From JAHDFB01 sp965658745 (GTDB lineage: Bacteria > Bacteroidota > Bacteroidia > Chitinophagales > Saprospiraceae): DNA of 64,000 nucleotides. The notes beneath the pieces are model-generated. The model was not told the DNA's origin, searched no databases, and was given only the letters and a program-made list of their open reading frames with translations. Position numbers and translations under genes: made by a program. This document shows positions 26,358 through 35,013 of the stretch, one piece after another. Every line of letters begins with the position of its first letter. Within the stretch, counting starts at the first letter, position 1. The stretch spans positions 186,001-250,000 of the forward strand of contig CBFHTK010000002.1 in NCBI GenBank assembly GCA_965658745.1. Reading direction: 5' to 3'.

Positions 26358-26925
26358 AGCGCAAATACTAGAGTGGGGCATAGATCCAAGTTGGACCTTA
26401 TTCTTGGATAGGGACGGGACTATCAATGAGCGTGCAATAGGTTATATTGAAAAATGGGAGTCGTTTCGTTTTTTGGCGCAAGCCATTGAAGCAATACATG
26501 GATTCACCAAGCTTTTTGGACGACTGATAATAGTGACGAACCAGCAAGGTATAGATAAAGAGTTAATGACACACGAAGATCTTAAGGATATTCATCAGAG
26601 AATGATTGATGTGTTGGAGTATTATGATGGGAAGATTGATGCAGTATATTATGAACCATCACTAGCAGTGTATGAATCACCCCGAAGAAAACCAAATATC
26701 GGAATGGCGCTTGATGCACAGAATGATTTTCCAGAAATCGAATTTCGAAAGTCGGTTATGATCGGCGATACACTTTCTGACATTGAATTTGGGAGTAATC
26801 TAGGTATGAAGACGGTGTGGATAGATAATTCCATGGAGAATCATAATCGAGAAAGAATTCTGGAAATTTGTGATGTTAAAGTTGACTCAATGTTCACTTT
26901 CTTGAGTCTAATAGACGTAGATTAG
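26347..26925 (+). CDS. gmhB: Heptose bisphosphate phosphatase-like HAD-IIIA protein
   Basis: A HAD-superfamily phosphatase with motif I FLDRDGTIN, motif II VTNQQG, and motif IV IGDTLSDIEFG. Its coupling to gmhA by an 11-base overlap supports the D-glycero-D-manno-heptose 1,7-bisphosphate 7-phosphatase role. The start is GTG, the only reasonable one before motif I. In typical GmhB a loop with Cys and His ligands holds structural zinc; here the matching segment reads YEPSLAVYESPRRKP and has none. It may have lost the zinc site or belong to a related subgroup. Confidence 0.85.
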   Translation: MNNRAQILEWGIDPSWTLFLDRDGTINERAIGYIEKWESFRFLAQAIEAIHGFTKLFGRLIIVTNQQGIDKELMTHEDLKDIHQRMIDVLEYYDGKIDAVYYEPSLAVYESPRRKPNIGMALDAQNDFPEIEFRKSVMIGDTLSDIEFGSNLGMKTVWIDNSMENHNRERILEICDVKVDSMFTFLSLIDVD

Positions 26926-26995
26926 TTTTTGTAGAAAAGTAACATATAATATGAATTTCAACCTATGATACAAGAGTTTAGTATTCGTTGTTGCA

Positions 26996-27526
26996 GTGTG
27001 TTTTATCGGCGCTTTACAGGCACAAGAATCATCTTTTTTTAAGGTTGAATTTGATGCTTTCAGTCCGCCGACAAATGATATGATTATGTCTTTTGAAGGC
27101 AAAGAGCCTATGCCATTTCTCGCAAATGATATCGATGGAACCGAGCATTTTTTGAAAAACTACAAAGGTAAGGTAGTCTTCGTCTACTTTTGGAATGGCG
27201 AGTGTCCTAGCTGTCTGGGGCAAATAGCTTCTCTAAATCTTTTGCACAAAGAAGAGTCTGACAGATTGCAGATCATCAGTTTTGCTGACGAAAACAAAGC
27301 GGAAGCTAGTTTTTTGGCAGAAACCCATGGCATCGAATTTCTTGTTTTAACGAATGGGCGAATGCTTGGAGAGGCTGCTTATGGTATCGAACTAGGCTAT
27401 CCACGCCTATTTGCTCTTAATCAAGATGGTGTTGTTGTTCACGTTATACCACAAGAGCTTATTGCAGGGAAATCCGACATTTATCTTGAACTGAAAAATT
27501 TGCTCGAAAAGGTTGGGCGTAGGTAA
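26996..27526 (+). CDS. TlpA/redoxin-like secreted thiol-disulfide protein, 5' end damaged
   Basis: A thioredoxin-fold protein with the active site WNGECPSCLG (CPSC) and GYPRLFALNQDG containing the cis-Pro region, so a periplasmic thiol oxidoreductase role is likely. The only in-frame start is GTG at 26996, which leaves a truncated signal peptide. Upstream in the same frame lies YKSLVFVVAVCFIGALQA, a complete signal core, but it is preceded by TGA at 26966. The ATG at 26965 is one base out of frame. A one-base insertion near the start would explain this; a sequencing error is possible. Confidence 0.72.
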   Translation: MCFIGALQAQESSFFKVEFDAFSPPTNDMIMSFEGKEPMPFLANDIDGTEHFLKNYKGKVVFVYFWNGECPSCLGQIASLNLLHKEESDRLQIISFADENKAEASFLAETHGIEFLVLTNGRMLGEAAYGIELGYPRLFALNQDGVVVHVIPQELIAGKSDIYLELKNLLEKVGRR

Positions 27527-27559
27527 GTAATAACTTCCGCCGTGTTTCTGTGCTATAGA

Positions 27560-27630
27560 ATTCAATGATTCTCATTGAAATTATCTTTCTATCTTTCAGA
27601 TCAAACTAAATCCCTAGTATTAGGGTTTAG
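27560..27630. other. Two hairpins in tandem between the thioredoxin and aldehyde dehydrogenase genes
   Basis: TTCAATGA and TCATTGAA pair around TTC (about 27562-27580). CTAAATCCCTA pairs with TAGGGTTTAG (27606-27630, one bulge) around GTAT. Neither is followed by a clear T run. They may end the upstream transcript or form a leader structure for the dehydrogenase. Confidence 0.35.
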
Positions 27631-27686
27631 ATTTGAACCGATGGTGATTAACTGCCATTCCTTTTTTACCAAAGCTTACTTTTATC

Positions 27687-29141
27687 ATGTCAGAAATAGC
27701 TCAATCCCCAACCCAGAAAGATCACAATACGAATTCAAGTAAGTTCCCAGAACTCGATCAGATATACTTACTTCAGAAGGACAATCTACAAAGATTAAAG
27801 AATCGTACTGCGCGAGAGCGAATTCGGGCTATCGATAGAATTAGGGTGTATTTGTCAAGCGAAGAGCATCAAGAGCTTTTATGTAAAGCGATGTATCAAG
27901 ACTTTGGTAAACCAAGCGCTGAAGTCAGAGTGACTGAACTAGTCCCGACGCTTTCGCATATTACTGAGATTAAGCGAAATTTGCATCGCTGGATGCGTAA
28001 TTCCACACACCCTCTACCACTTCAATTCATTGGCTTATCTGCGAAATCACATTTTGAACCCAAAGGTCAGGCACTTATAATTGCTCCATGGAACTATCCG
28101 TTCTTCCTTTCAATCTATCCTGCTTTGTATGCTATTGCAGCTGGCTGTTCAGTGATTTTGAAACCAAGTGAGTTAACTCCAGCAACTTCTGCTTTTATCA
28201 ATAAAATGTTTCACGAGTTGTTTGAGCCAGCAGAAGTTCGAGTTTTTCAAGGTGAAATACCAATAACGACAGCAATGCTTGATAAGAAATGGGGGCATAT
28301 TTTCTTTACAGGTTCGCCCGCTGTTGGTAAAATTGTGATGAAAGCGGCAAGTAAAACACTGTCCTCTGTTTCACTGGAACTGGGAGGTAAATCACCTTGC
28401 ATCCTTGATGAATCGGCAAGTATTTCTTCATTGGTCGAAAGGCTTGCATGGGGAAAATTTGTCAATGCGGGACAAACTTGCATCGCACCTGACTATATCA
28501 TGGTTCATGAAAGTAAGCGCGCAGATTTTGAAAAAGAGATTAAGCGTGTTATTGAAAAGTTTTACGGAGTAGAACCAAAACAATCAGAGGATTTAGCACG
28601 GATTATTTCGACAAAACATACTCAGCGTCTTGAGCAGTTGATCAATGAGTCCGTGACTCAGGGGGCTAAAGTTATCGTGGGAGGGAAAGTTGATGTAGAG
28701 TCAAAATATGTCAGTCCAACAATCGTGACGAATGTAGATAGTAACATGATTTTGATGCAAGAAGAGATTTTTGGACCCATCCTCCCTGTAATTTACTACT
28801 CGAGTAATAAAGAAGTTATTGAGCAGATTAATAGTCTTGAAAAACCACTGAGTATGTACATTCTTAGTTCTAAGAGAAAGAATATTGAGTACTTCACAAA
28901 TAATACATCAGCTGGAGGTACACTTGTAAATGAATTTCTACTAGGTGCTGCAATACCTAGTGTTCCTTTTGGCGGTGTAAATAATAGTGGAATTGGAAAA
29001 GCATATGGTCACCACGGATTCTTAGAATTTAGCAATGAACGAGCTGTCGTAAAGCGCAGTTTCATGTCTATAAAGTTTATTTATCCACCTTATAGCCCCC
29101 GTGTCCAAAAGATAATCGGTTGGTTGAAACGCTTTTCATAG
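27687..29141 (+). CDS. Aldehyde dehydrogenase family protein (class 3-like)
   Basis: This NAD(P)-dependent enzyme oxidises aldehydes to acids. It has the motifs IAPWNYP, FTGSPAVGK (coenzyme binding), SLELGGKSP with the catalytic Glu at about 231, and NAGQTCIAPDY with the catalytic Cys at about 264. PFGGVNNSGIGKAYG is near the C-terminus. The last 20 residues are basic and hydrophobic (FIYPPYSPRVQKII), as in ALDH3-type proteins with a membrane-facing tail. Substrate range is not readable, but fatty or aromatic aldehydes are usual. Confidence 0.92.
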   Translation: MSEIAQSPTQKDHNTNSSKFPELDQIYLLQKDNLQRLKNRTARERIRAIDRIRVYLSSEEHQELLCKAMYQDFGKPSAEVRVTELVPTLSHITEIKRNLHRWMRNSTHPLPLQFIGLSAKSHFEPKGQALIIAPWNYPFFLSIYPALYAIAAGCSVILKPSELTPATSAFINKMFHELFEPAEVRVFQGEIPITTAMLDKKWGHIFFTGSPAVGKIVMKAASKTLSSVSLELGGKSPCILDESASISSLVERLAWGKFVNAGQTCIAPDYIMVHESKRADFEKEIKRVIEKFYGVEPKQSEDLARIISTKHTQRLEQLINESVTQGAKVIVGGKVDVESKYVSPTIVTNVDSNMILMQEEIFGPILPVIYYSSNKEVIEQINSLEKPLSMYILSSKRKNIEYFTNNTSAGGTLVNEFLLGAAIPSVPFGGVNNSGIGKAYGHHGFLEFSNERAVVKRSFMSIKFIYPPYSPRVQKIIGWLKRFS

Positions 29142-29180
29142 TTTCGATATAAATAATGCGGAATATATGATGACAACAAA

Positions 29181-29214
29181 AAAGCCCTTTCGAAAATAAA
29201 TTCAAAAGGGCTTT
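29181..29214. terminator. Bidirectional terminator between aldehyde dehydrogenase and rpmA
   Basis: AAAGCCCTTT and AAAAGGGCTTT pair around a short loop with GAA/TTC extending the stem. A and T runs lie outside on both sides, so it can end both convergent transcripts. Confidence 0.8.
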
Positions 29215-29235
29215 GTATTTCTAGTGAAATGTATT

Positions 29236-29580
29236 TTACTCCTCTTCTTGTTTAGCTGCTTTAGGAGCTGGAACTGCTTCTGCTTTTGGTGCTTTAGCTG
29301 CTTTTGGAGCAGTTGCAACACCGCCTTCTGCAGGAACGATATTCACGATTGTTTTGTTCTTTTTACCTTTAGAGAACTGTACCATACCATCTACTTTTGC
29401 GTGGATTGTGTGATCTTTTCCCATGTAAGTATTGAAACCAGAGTGGTATTTTGTACCCCTTTGACGAACAAGAATGTTTCCAGCTATTGCTGCTTGTCCT
29501 CCAAAAAGCTTCACTCCAAGTCTATTACTGTTACTGTCCCTTCCGTTATCCGAACTACCTACACCTTTCTTATGTGCCAT
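29236..29580 (-). CDS. rpmA: 50S ribosomal protein L27
   Basis: The N-terminus MAHKKGVGSSDNGRDSNSNR and GNILVRQRGTKYHSG identify L27 of the large subunit, which reaches the peptidyl transferase centre. The conserved core ends at about residue 85. A 30-residue Ala/Pro/Lys-rich tail follows (TAPKAAKAPKAEAVPAPKAA), longer than in E. coli L27 and of a type seen in this phylum. It lies 44 bases behind rplU and shares its promoter. Confidence 0.96.
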   Translation of the reverse strand: MAHKKGVGSSDNGRDSNSNRLGVKLFGGQAAIAGNILVRQRGTKYHSGFNTYMGKDHTIHAKVDGMVQFSKGKKNKTIVNIVPAEGGVATAPKAAKAPKAEAVPAPKAAKQEEE

Positions 29581-29624
29581 GATTTAACGATTTTAATATT
29601 TTAATAATGGTAAACTGTAACAGC

Positions 29625-29933
29625 TTACGCTGAAATTGAATCAATTTTAATTTGTGTAAAAGACTGTCTGTGACCGTTTTTCACTTTGTAACCTTTTCTT
29701 CTTTTCTTTTTGAAAACAACAACCTTGTCTCCTTTTTGCTTACCCATTACTGTAGCAGAAACGCTAGCTTTTAAGGTTGGAGCACCGATTTGTGTGTTTT
29801 TTCCGTCAGCGATTAGATGTACTTGGTCAAATGTAACCTTTGCACCATCTTCCGCATCTAACTGGTGGACGAAGAGTTCTTGACCTTCCTCAACTTTAAA
29901 TTGCTGACCAGCTATTGATACTATTGCAAACAT
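29625..29933 (-). CDS. rplU: 50S ribosomal protein L21
   Basis: The protein begins MFAIVSIAGQQFKVEEGQ and contains VVVFKKKRRKGYKVKNGHRQ near the C-terminus, the hallmark of L21, which binds 23S rRNA. The frame is open upstream to 29996, but the start at 29933 gives the family length of 102 residues, and the promoter -7 box at 29970-29977 lies inside the longer version. It forms the usual rplU-rpmA pair. Confidence 0.97.
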   Translation of the reverse strand: MFAIVSIAGQQFKVEEGQELFVHQLDAEDGAKVTFDQVHLIADGKNTQIGAPTLKASVSATVMGKQKGDKVVVFKKKRRKGYKVKNGHRQSFTQIKIDSISA

Positions 29934-29969
29934 GTTTATATGAGTTAAAATTAATAAAAAATGTGAGCG

Positions 29970-30001
29970 CAAAAGTAGAAACTCTTTGACGTTCAAACAA
30001 A
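29970..30001 (-). promoter_or_regulatory. Promoter of rplU-rpmA
   Basis: On the minus strand TTTG (30001-29998), 20 bases, then TACTTTTG (29977-29970) match the -33 TTTG and -7 TAnnTTTG elements. A second TTTG lies four bases closer. The start codon is 37 bases downstream of the -7 box. Confidence 0.7.
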
Positions 30002-30051
30002 TAATATCAGTGCTTTTTCAGCTTGAGATGCCTTTATTCAGACTTCCTCAA

Positions 30052-31344
30052 TTAATTTTCCCTATTCACAATCCTTGATTTATCAATTTTACGCTGGCTT
30101 AACTTAAATTCTATTTTCTCTCGTTTACCACTCCTATTGACTATCAGCTTGATTTTTTTACCTTCTTTGCCAGTTAGAAAACGATTAATCACACCAATAT
30201 TCAAGAAGAAATGTGGAACCCAATTAATTCGACGTATCACATCTCCAGCTTGTACTCCGGCTTCTGCAGCTGCTGAACCTTCAAAGACTTGCTTTACAAT
30301 GTATTCATCCAACTCGTGCCCCACTGCAAATACAACAAATCCGCTTCTGTTGAATCTGTAAGGCTTATCCATTCTCTTTCGTGATCTATAGTATAATTTG
30401 GATTCATTGTAGTCGATTATCAGTTTATTCCTTTCCCAAAAGATATTCCCAATAATTCCATTTCTACTGTTAAGGACATAATCGTTTGCGAGCGCAATTG
30501 AATCCGTTTTTTGAAAATAGACGGGTAATTCTCGGAATCTATAATCAAGAAAGTCAATTTGATCTATAGTGCCTAAGAATCCGCCAAGCTCACCTCCTAG
30601 GCCTGTTCCAATCCTTCCATCAATCACTGTGTCTGGCATAATCAGGTCAGGATGTGAGTACTCGTCAATTAGCATATGAATAGATGCTCCTGTATCCAGC
30701 AGGAGATTAATATCCACTGGTTCGCTGTCCTTGAGACAGATTTTTGCTTCTATGAACGGTCTTTGACGAACAATACTAATATCTTGTTTTTTGAATCTCC
30801 AAGGTTTTTTAAAGAAATCTGGTCGAATAATACGCAGTACTTTTCCCACATAATCTATTTGAACTACCGCACCTAAAAGAAAGTTTGCACCCAAGATTCC
30901 ATCAATATCTTCGCCAATTAGATTATTCAGTTCCAGATCCAAATCGTCGAGAACTATAAGATCCATAGCTGTCTTTTGACCCTTTTCAAACTGAAGTGGG
31001 ACACGTCTCGCGATGTGACCAAGCTCATATGAATTTCGATCAGCACCCAGAATTTGCACAGTCTCATTCAATGGAATATCTAAGAGATCAAGCATAATAC
31101 GATCAAAGATTACTGTATTTTCTGCTCCTGTGTCAAAAATCATGTTAAGAGGAATAACACCATCAAGAAATACTTTTACAATTATGAATCCTTGCTCATA
31201 TTTCATAGGGAGTTCAATCTCTTTCTTATCAACTAATAGATCTATTGTGTGAAACTGTGCATGTGTGACTGAGCAAAAGCATAGAAAAGCTAGGCTAGTG
31301 TAGATAAAATTCAGTAGTTTGGAGCAGCAATTTCTATGTTTCAT
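30052..31344 (-). CDS. Secreted aspartyl protease-like protein with PDZ domain
   Basis: A signal peptide (residues 1-29, ending THA) is followed by two retropepsin-like halves, each with an active-site-like triad: FDTGAENT at about 71 and LLDTGASIH at about 217, plus GILGANF and GIIGNIFW as the matching second motifs. A PDZ domain covers about residues 335-415. Pairing of two DTG motifs on one chain is like a single-chain pepsin-type arrangement built from retropepsin halves. It is probably a periplasmic or surface protease; its substrate is unknown. Confidence 0.82.
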   Translation of the reverse strand: MKHRNCCSKLLNFIYTSLAFLCFCSVTHAQFHTIDLLVDKKEIELPMKYEQGFIIVKVFLDGVIPLNMIFDTGAENTVIFDRIMLDLLDIPLNETVQILGADRNSYELGHIARRVPLQFEKGQKTAMDLIVLDDLDLELNNLIGEDIDGILGANFLLGAVVQIDYVGKVLRIIRPDFFKKPWRFKKQDISIVRQRPFIEAKICLKDSEPVDINLLLDTGASIHMLIDEYSHPDLIMPDTVIDGRIGTGLGGELGGFLGTIDQIDFLDYRFRELPVYFQKTDSIALANDYVLNSRNGIIGNIFWERNKLIIDYNESKLYYRSRKRMDKPYRFNRSGFVVFAVGHELDEYIVKQVFEGSAAAEAGVQAGDVIRRINWVPHFFLNIGVINRFLTGKEGKKIKLIVNRSGKREKIEFKLSQRKIDKSRIVNREN

Positions 31345-31463
31345 ATCTCAGTTAAACAGAAAAGCTAAACAATAAGATTTGTCCTAATCCAAGTTTGTTG
31401 GTATTTTAGAATCTTTTCAAAATAGACTATTTCTCAGAACTAACAAACTAAACAGATTTCTAG

Positions 31464-32768
31464 ATGTCCGAATTAAAGAAGAAATTAAGTCTGTACGGAT
31501 TGACAATGATTGCAATCGGTTCGTGTATAGGTTCAGGTATTTTTTTGACTCCAAATGTGGTAACTCAGAACATGCCCCATGTCGGCTTAATTCTTGCTGT
31601 ATGGCTACTTGGTGGTATAATTTCGATTTTTGGAGCATTAACTTTCGCCGAGCTAGGTAGTGAGTTTCCCAAAAGCGGTGGTGTATATGTTTACATTAAA
31701 GAAGCTTTTGGAGATCTACCAGCTTTTCTGTACGGATGGGTGATCCTATTAGTGATAAACACAGGAGCCTTAGCTGCACTTTCGATAGCGATGGTGAATT
31801 TTCTTGGACTATTTTTCGACATTGGTGTTGGGTTTCAAACGGTACTAGCTGCCATATTGGTGGTCTTTTTGACAATTCTCAATATTTTCGGGATAGCTGT
31901 AAGCGAATGGCTAGCAAATTTATTTACAGGAGCTAAACTAGTCGCAATAATATTGATCATTCTTATAGCCTTTGCGACGACTACACAATTGGAAATGAAA
32001 GAATTGATTGATCTTCAAGAGTCAACAGTTCCCACCAACTTATTTAGCGCATTCTTTCTTTCCCTCATTGGTGTTTTTTGGTCTTTCGGGGGTTGGCATC
32101 ACACGAGTTATCTTTCGGAGGAGGCAAAGAATGCTTCTAGAAACATTCCTCTTGCCATGATTATCGGTACAGCAATAGTGACAATTGCTTATGTGCTTGT
32201 CAATTATGCATATATGCAAGCATTGCCACTTTCAGAAATAGCAAGAAGTGAGCGCGTTGCAGGCGATGCACTTGAAGCGTATTTTCCTGGAGGTGGAAAA
32301 TACATTGCTATCTTAGTTATTATATCAATCACTGGTACAGTTGCTATATATACGATGTCTGCTCCCAGGATTTATTTTGCAATGGCGAGGGATGGAATTT
32401 TTTTTAAGGAATTAAGCAAAGTACACCCAAGATTTCGTACACCTGTAAACGCGATGATTTTGCAAGCTGTGTGGGCAGTAATTTTAATATTCATTTGGAA
32501 GAAATTTGTGACTATTATCACATTTGTGACCTTTATGGATATCCTTTTTATGATGCTTGGAGCGAGTTGTATTTTTGTTTTTAGACGTCGAAAGATTGAT
32601 GCACCAATCAAAGCATGGGGCTATCCAATTTTACCAGCATTTTATGTGATTATTACTGGAATTTTCGTTGTGAATACAGCAATCTCACTTCCAAGTGAGT
32701 CTTGGGCAGGTTTGATTATTCTGCTTGGCGGTATACCTGTTTATTATTGGTTTAAAGGGAGAGATTAA
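31464..32768 (+). CDS. APC family amino acid permease
   Basis: An integral inner-membrane transporter of 434 residues with about twelve helices. The first helix carries the conserved IAIGSCIGSGIFLTPN, which in APC permeases binds the amino and carboxyl groups of the substrate. Further signatures are FPKSGGVYVYIKEAFG and a WSFGGWHHTSYLSEEAKN segment typical of the LAT/AdiC branch. It most likely exchanges or imports an amino acid. It is divergent from the aspartyl protease gene. Confidence 0.9.
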   Translation: MSELKKKLSLYGLTMIAIGSCIGSGIFLTPNVVTQNMPHVGLILAVWLLGGIISIFGALTFAELGSEFPKSGGVYVYIKEAFGDLPAFLYGWVILLVINTGALAALSIAMVNFLGLFFDIGVGFQTVLAAILVVFLTILNIFGIAVSEWLANLFTGAKLVAIILIILIAFATTTQLEMKELIDLQESTVPTNLFSAFFLSLIGVFWSFGGWHHTSYLSEEAKNASRNIPLAMIIGTAIVTIAYVLVNYAYMQALPLSEIARSERVAGDALEAYFPGGGKYIAILVIISITGTVAIYTMSAPRIYFAMARDGIFFKELSKVHPRFRTPVNAMILQAVWAVILIFIWKKFVTIITFVTFMDILFMMLGASCIFVFRRRKIDAPIKAWGYPILPAFYVIITGIFVVNTAISLPSESWAGLIILLGGIPVYYWFKGRD

Positions 32769-32845
32769 GGGGCTCTCTGGCCCAAAAGACAATATGTCTA
32801 TTCAGGATTCGTTTTTTTGAAAGCTAACTAAATGATCAAGTGATT

Positions 32846-33229
32846 ATGAAAAAAGGACTTATCAGTATATCCAAGAGCATATTAATACTAGTTATCATCA
32901 TGGTTCTCGGATTTGGCTTTAGACCTATTACAGAAGTTGAGAATGAACCCACCAAGATATTTACATGTGAACTGAAGAGTGTCAACGTCGACTCAACTAC
33001 AAATGATATTCAGCTTAGGTTGGCAAATTCAAATTTAGAATTCTATATCAACAGAGGTGCCCATAATCAACTTTTAATAGATGTTTTAGATGCCAATCTA
33101 GAACGGCCAATTACAATTACTTATGTAAATAGAGAGGACTTGATAAGTAGTTTTTCAAATGCTAGACATGTTTGCAAAGTTCAAGCGGATGATTCTGTCT
33201 TTTACTCAGAGTTTAAAACTGAAAACTGA
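32846..33229 (+). CDS. Small exported hypothetical protein
   Basis: A 127-residue protein with a hydrophobic N-terminal segment (about residues 8-26), a signal peptide or anchor, followed by a soluble domain with two Cys. The frame could begin at a GTG at 32840, but the ATG six bases later (MKKGLISISKS) gives a normal signal sequence. I do not recognise the family. The codon use resembles its neighbours. Of the next 243 bases only the promoter at 33387-33415 is recognisable. Confidence 0.55.
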   Translation: MKKGLISISKSILILVIIMVLGFGFRPITEVENEPTKIFTCELKSVNVDSTTNDIQLRLANSNLEFYINRGAHNQLLIDVLDANLERPITITYVNREDLISSFSNARHVCKVQADDSVFYSEFKTEN

Positions 33230-33386
33230 TAGCTCTTTCTAAAACGTACGAGTTTCACAATGCTAATTGGTCTTTTGTTCAATTATTAGAACATTGAAGA
33301 TTTATATTTCAACTTTAGTAAGAAAAAAGCTGTCTTTTTGGACTATAACCAACTATTCTTTGCTTTTTGTCTCCATACGCGCAGCA

Positions 33387-33415
33387 TTGCAGTGGTAACT
33401 TATGTCATACTTTTG
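33387..33415 (+). promoter_or_regulatory. Promoter of the T9SS-tagged peroxidase
   Basis: TTG at 33387-33389 and TACTTTTG at 33408-33415 fit the -33 and TAnnTTTG elements with 18 bases between. The start codon at 33473 is 57 bases downstream. Confidence 0.6.
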
Positions 33416-33472
33416 TAAAAAGCACAAACCTCTGCTAAGTCTTGTGCGTCTGATCATACAAAAGCTAAAACT

Positions 33473-34906
33473 ATGCTAAAGAAACTAACTCCAATATTGC
33501 TAATATCAGCATCCGTGCTATTTTTCGTAAGTATGGCTTATGACGAAGAAAGCAAGACACAATCTCGTAACTTTATTTTTACGATGTTTAATGATCTACC
33601 TGATCTACCTGAGGAACCATTTGCCTATTCTGATATAAGTTTTCCTAGTCATTTTAGTAATGATACGATCGAGACGGGATATGATGGAGAAACTGACACA
33701 ACAATCCTCGACTTCGTGACTGACGATAAATCAACATTAGGTAGAGTATTGTTCTATGATAAGACATTATCTGCTATGGAAAATATTTCTTGTGCATCTT
33801 GTCACAAGCAAGCTAATTCTTTTGCAGAGAATAAAGCTTTTAGCGAAGGTATCAGTTCATTGACAAAACGAAATTCAATGAGTTTGAATGACTTAGGTTG
33901 GTCCAATAACGCAGGGTTTTTCTGGGATATGTCTTTCGGTGATATGACCGAAATGATAGGTCTTCCGCTTAAGGATGAAAATGAAGTAGGAGCTGTAATT
34001 GAAGATGTCGTAGTGAAAATGAGTATGACAGACTACTATCCTGATCTATTCATTAAAGCATACGGAGATTATGAGATCACTGAAGAGCGGATTGTAGAAT
34101 CTTTGGTCCATTTCATAAGTAGTATGGTAACTTTTGATAGTAAATTCGACAAAGCGGCTGATACGAATTTTAGTACTTTCACTCAGCAAGAGTTTGATGG
34201 ATTACAATTATTCCAACAGTCATGTGCTACATGCCATGTAGAAGGTGATTTTTTCGGAATTAATGGAACGGAAGATCCATTTTCTAACCACATAGTTATG
34301 GAGGTTCCATTTTTCTTCAATAATGGTTTGGAAGTCGAGCCCATAGATAAAGGAGTAGGAGACTGGTTGGAAGGAATGGATGGACTGTACAAACTTCCGA
34401 CCATGAGAAATATTGCATTGACCGCGCCATATATGCATGATGGAAGATTTGAAACACTGGATGATGTGATTGATTTCTATTCTGAGGACGTTGTTGCAAC
34501 AGATTGGAACTTTTTGATTCCTGCTGATGGATTCAATTTCAATAGTTATGAGAAAGACGCACTGAAAGCGTTCTTGATGACCTTGACAGATGAGTCATTT
34601 ATTGTTGATGAGAAATGGAGTGACCCTTTTGAATCTCCAGTAAACAATAAAAATATTGAAATTCAAGAAATTAGCTTGGCAGTTAGTCCGAATCCTATGA
34701 GTACATCTGCAATTATTGATATTCAAAACCCATCAAACGAAACACTGCAATTAAAAGTCTACAACGAGTTGGGACAATTGCTGAAGTCTGATAAGATTCG
34801 AGGTGAGAGGTATGAAATGGACAAGAATGGTTTAATTCCTGGAGTTTATTCAATCCAAATTTCTGGGATCAACAAAATGAGTACAATCAAACTGATAGTC
34901 CAATAA
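33473..34906 (+). CDS. Dihaem cytochrome c peroxidase family protein with T9SS sorting domain
   Basis: This protein belongs to the dihaem peroxidase/MauG family. It has an N-terminal signal, a first haem motif CASCHKQ after LFYDKTLS, a second CATCHVEG, and the LPTMRNIALTAPYMHDGRF segment typical of the second domain. The last 75 residues form a type IX secretion sorting domain (VSPNPMSTSAII ... GVYSIQIS), so it is probably exported to the cell surface. Classical members reduce hydrogen peroxide in the periplasm, so surface export is a notable difference. Confidence 0.88.
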   Translation: MLKKLTPILLISASVLFFVSMAYDEESKTQSRNFIFTMFNDLPDLPEEPFAYSDISFPSHFSNDTIETGYDGETDTTILDFVTDDKSTLGRVLFYDKTLSAMENISCASCHKQANSFAENKAFSEGISSLTKRNSMSLNDLGWSNNAGFFWDMSFGDMTEMIGLPLKDENEVGAVIEDVVVKMSMTDYYPDLFIKAYGDYEITEERIVESLVHFISSMVTFDSKFDKAADTNFSTFTQQEFDGLQLFQQSCATCHVEGDFFGINGTEDPFSNHIVMEVPFFFNNGLEVEPIDKGVGDWLEGMDGLYKLPTMRNIALTAPYMHDGRFETLDDVIDFYSEDVVATDWNFLIPADGFNFNSYEKDALKAFLMTLTDESFIVDEKWSDPFESPVNNKNIEIQEISLAVSPNPMSTSAIIDIQNPSNETLQLKVYNELGQLLKSDKIRGERYEMDKNGLIPGVYSIQISGINKMSTIKLIVQ

Positions 34907-34980
34907 GTAAATATAGTAAGACTCCGATTTTGATCTACTTTTAGGAGATAAAGCAGATCAGCATTTATCTAGGGTTTGAG

Positions 34981-35013
34981 AAAGAAGTTTCTAGAAATAG
35001 GGACTTCTTTTTT
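34981..35013 (+). terminator. Terminator after the peroxidase gene
   Basis: AAAGAAGT pairs with ACTTCTTT (34981-34988, 35003-35010) around a 14-base loop and is followed by more T. It overlaps the stop codon of the convergent hydrolase gene. Confidence 0.6.
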
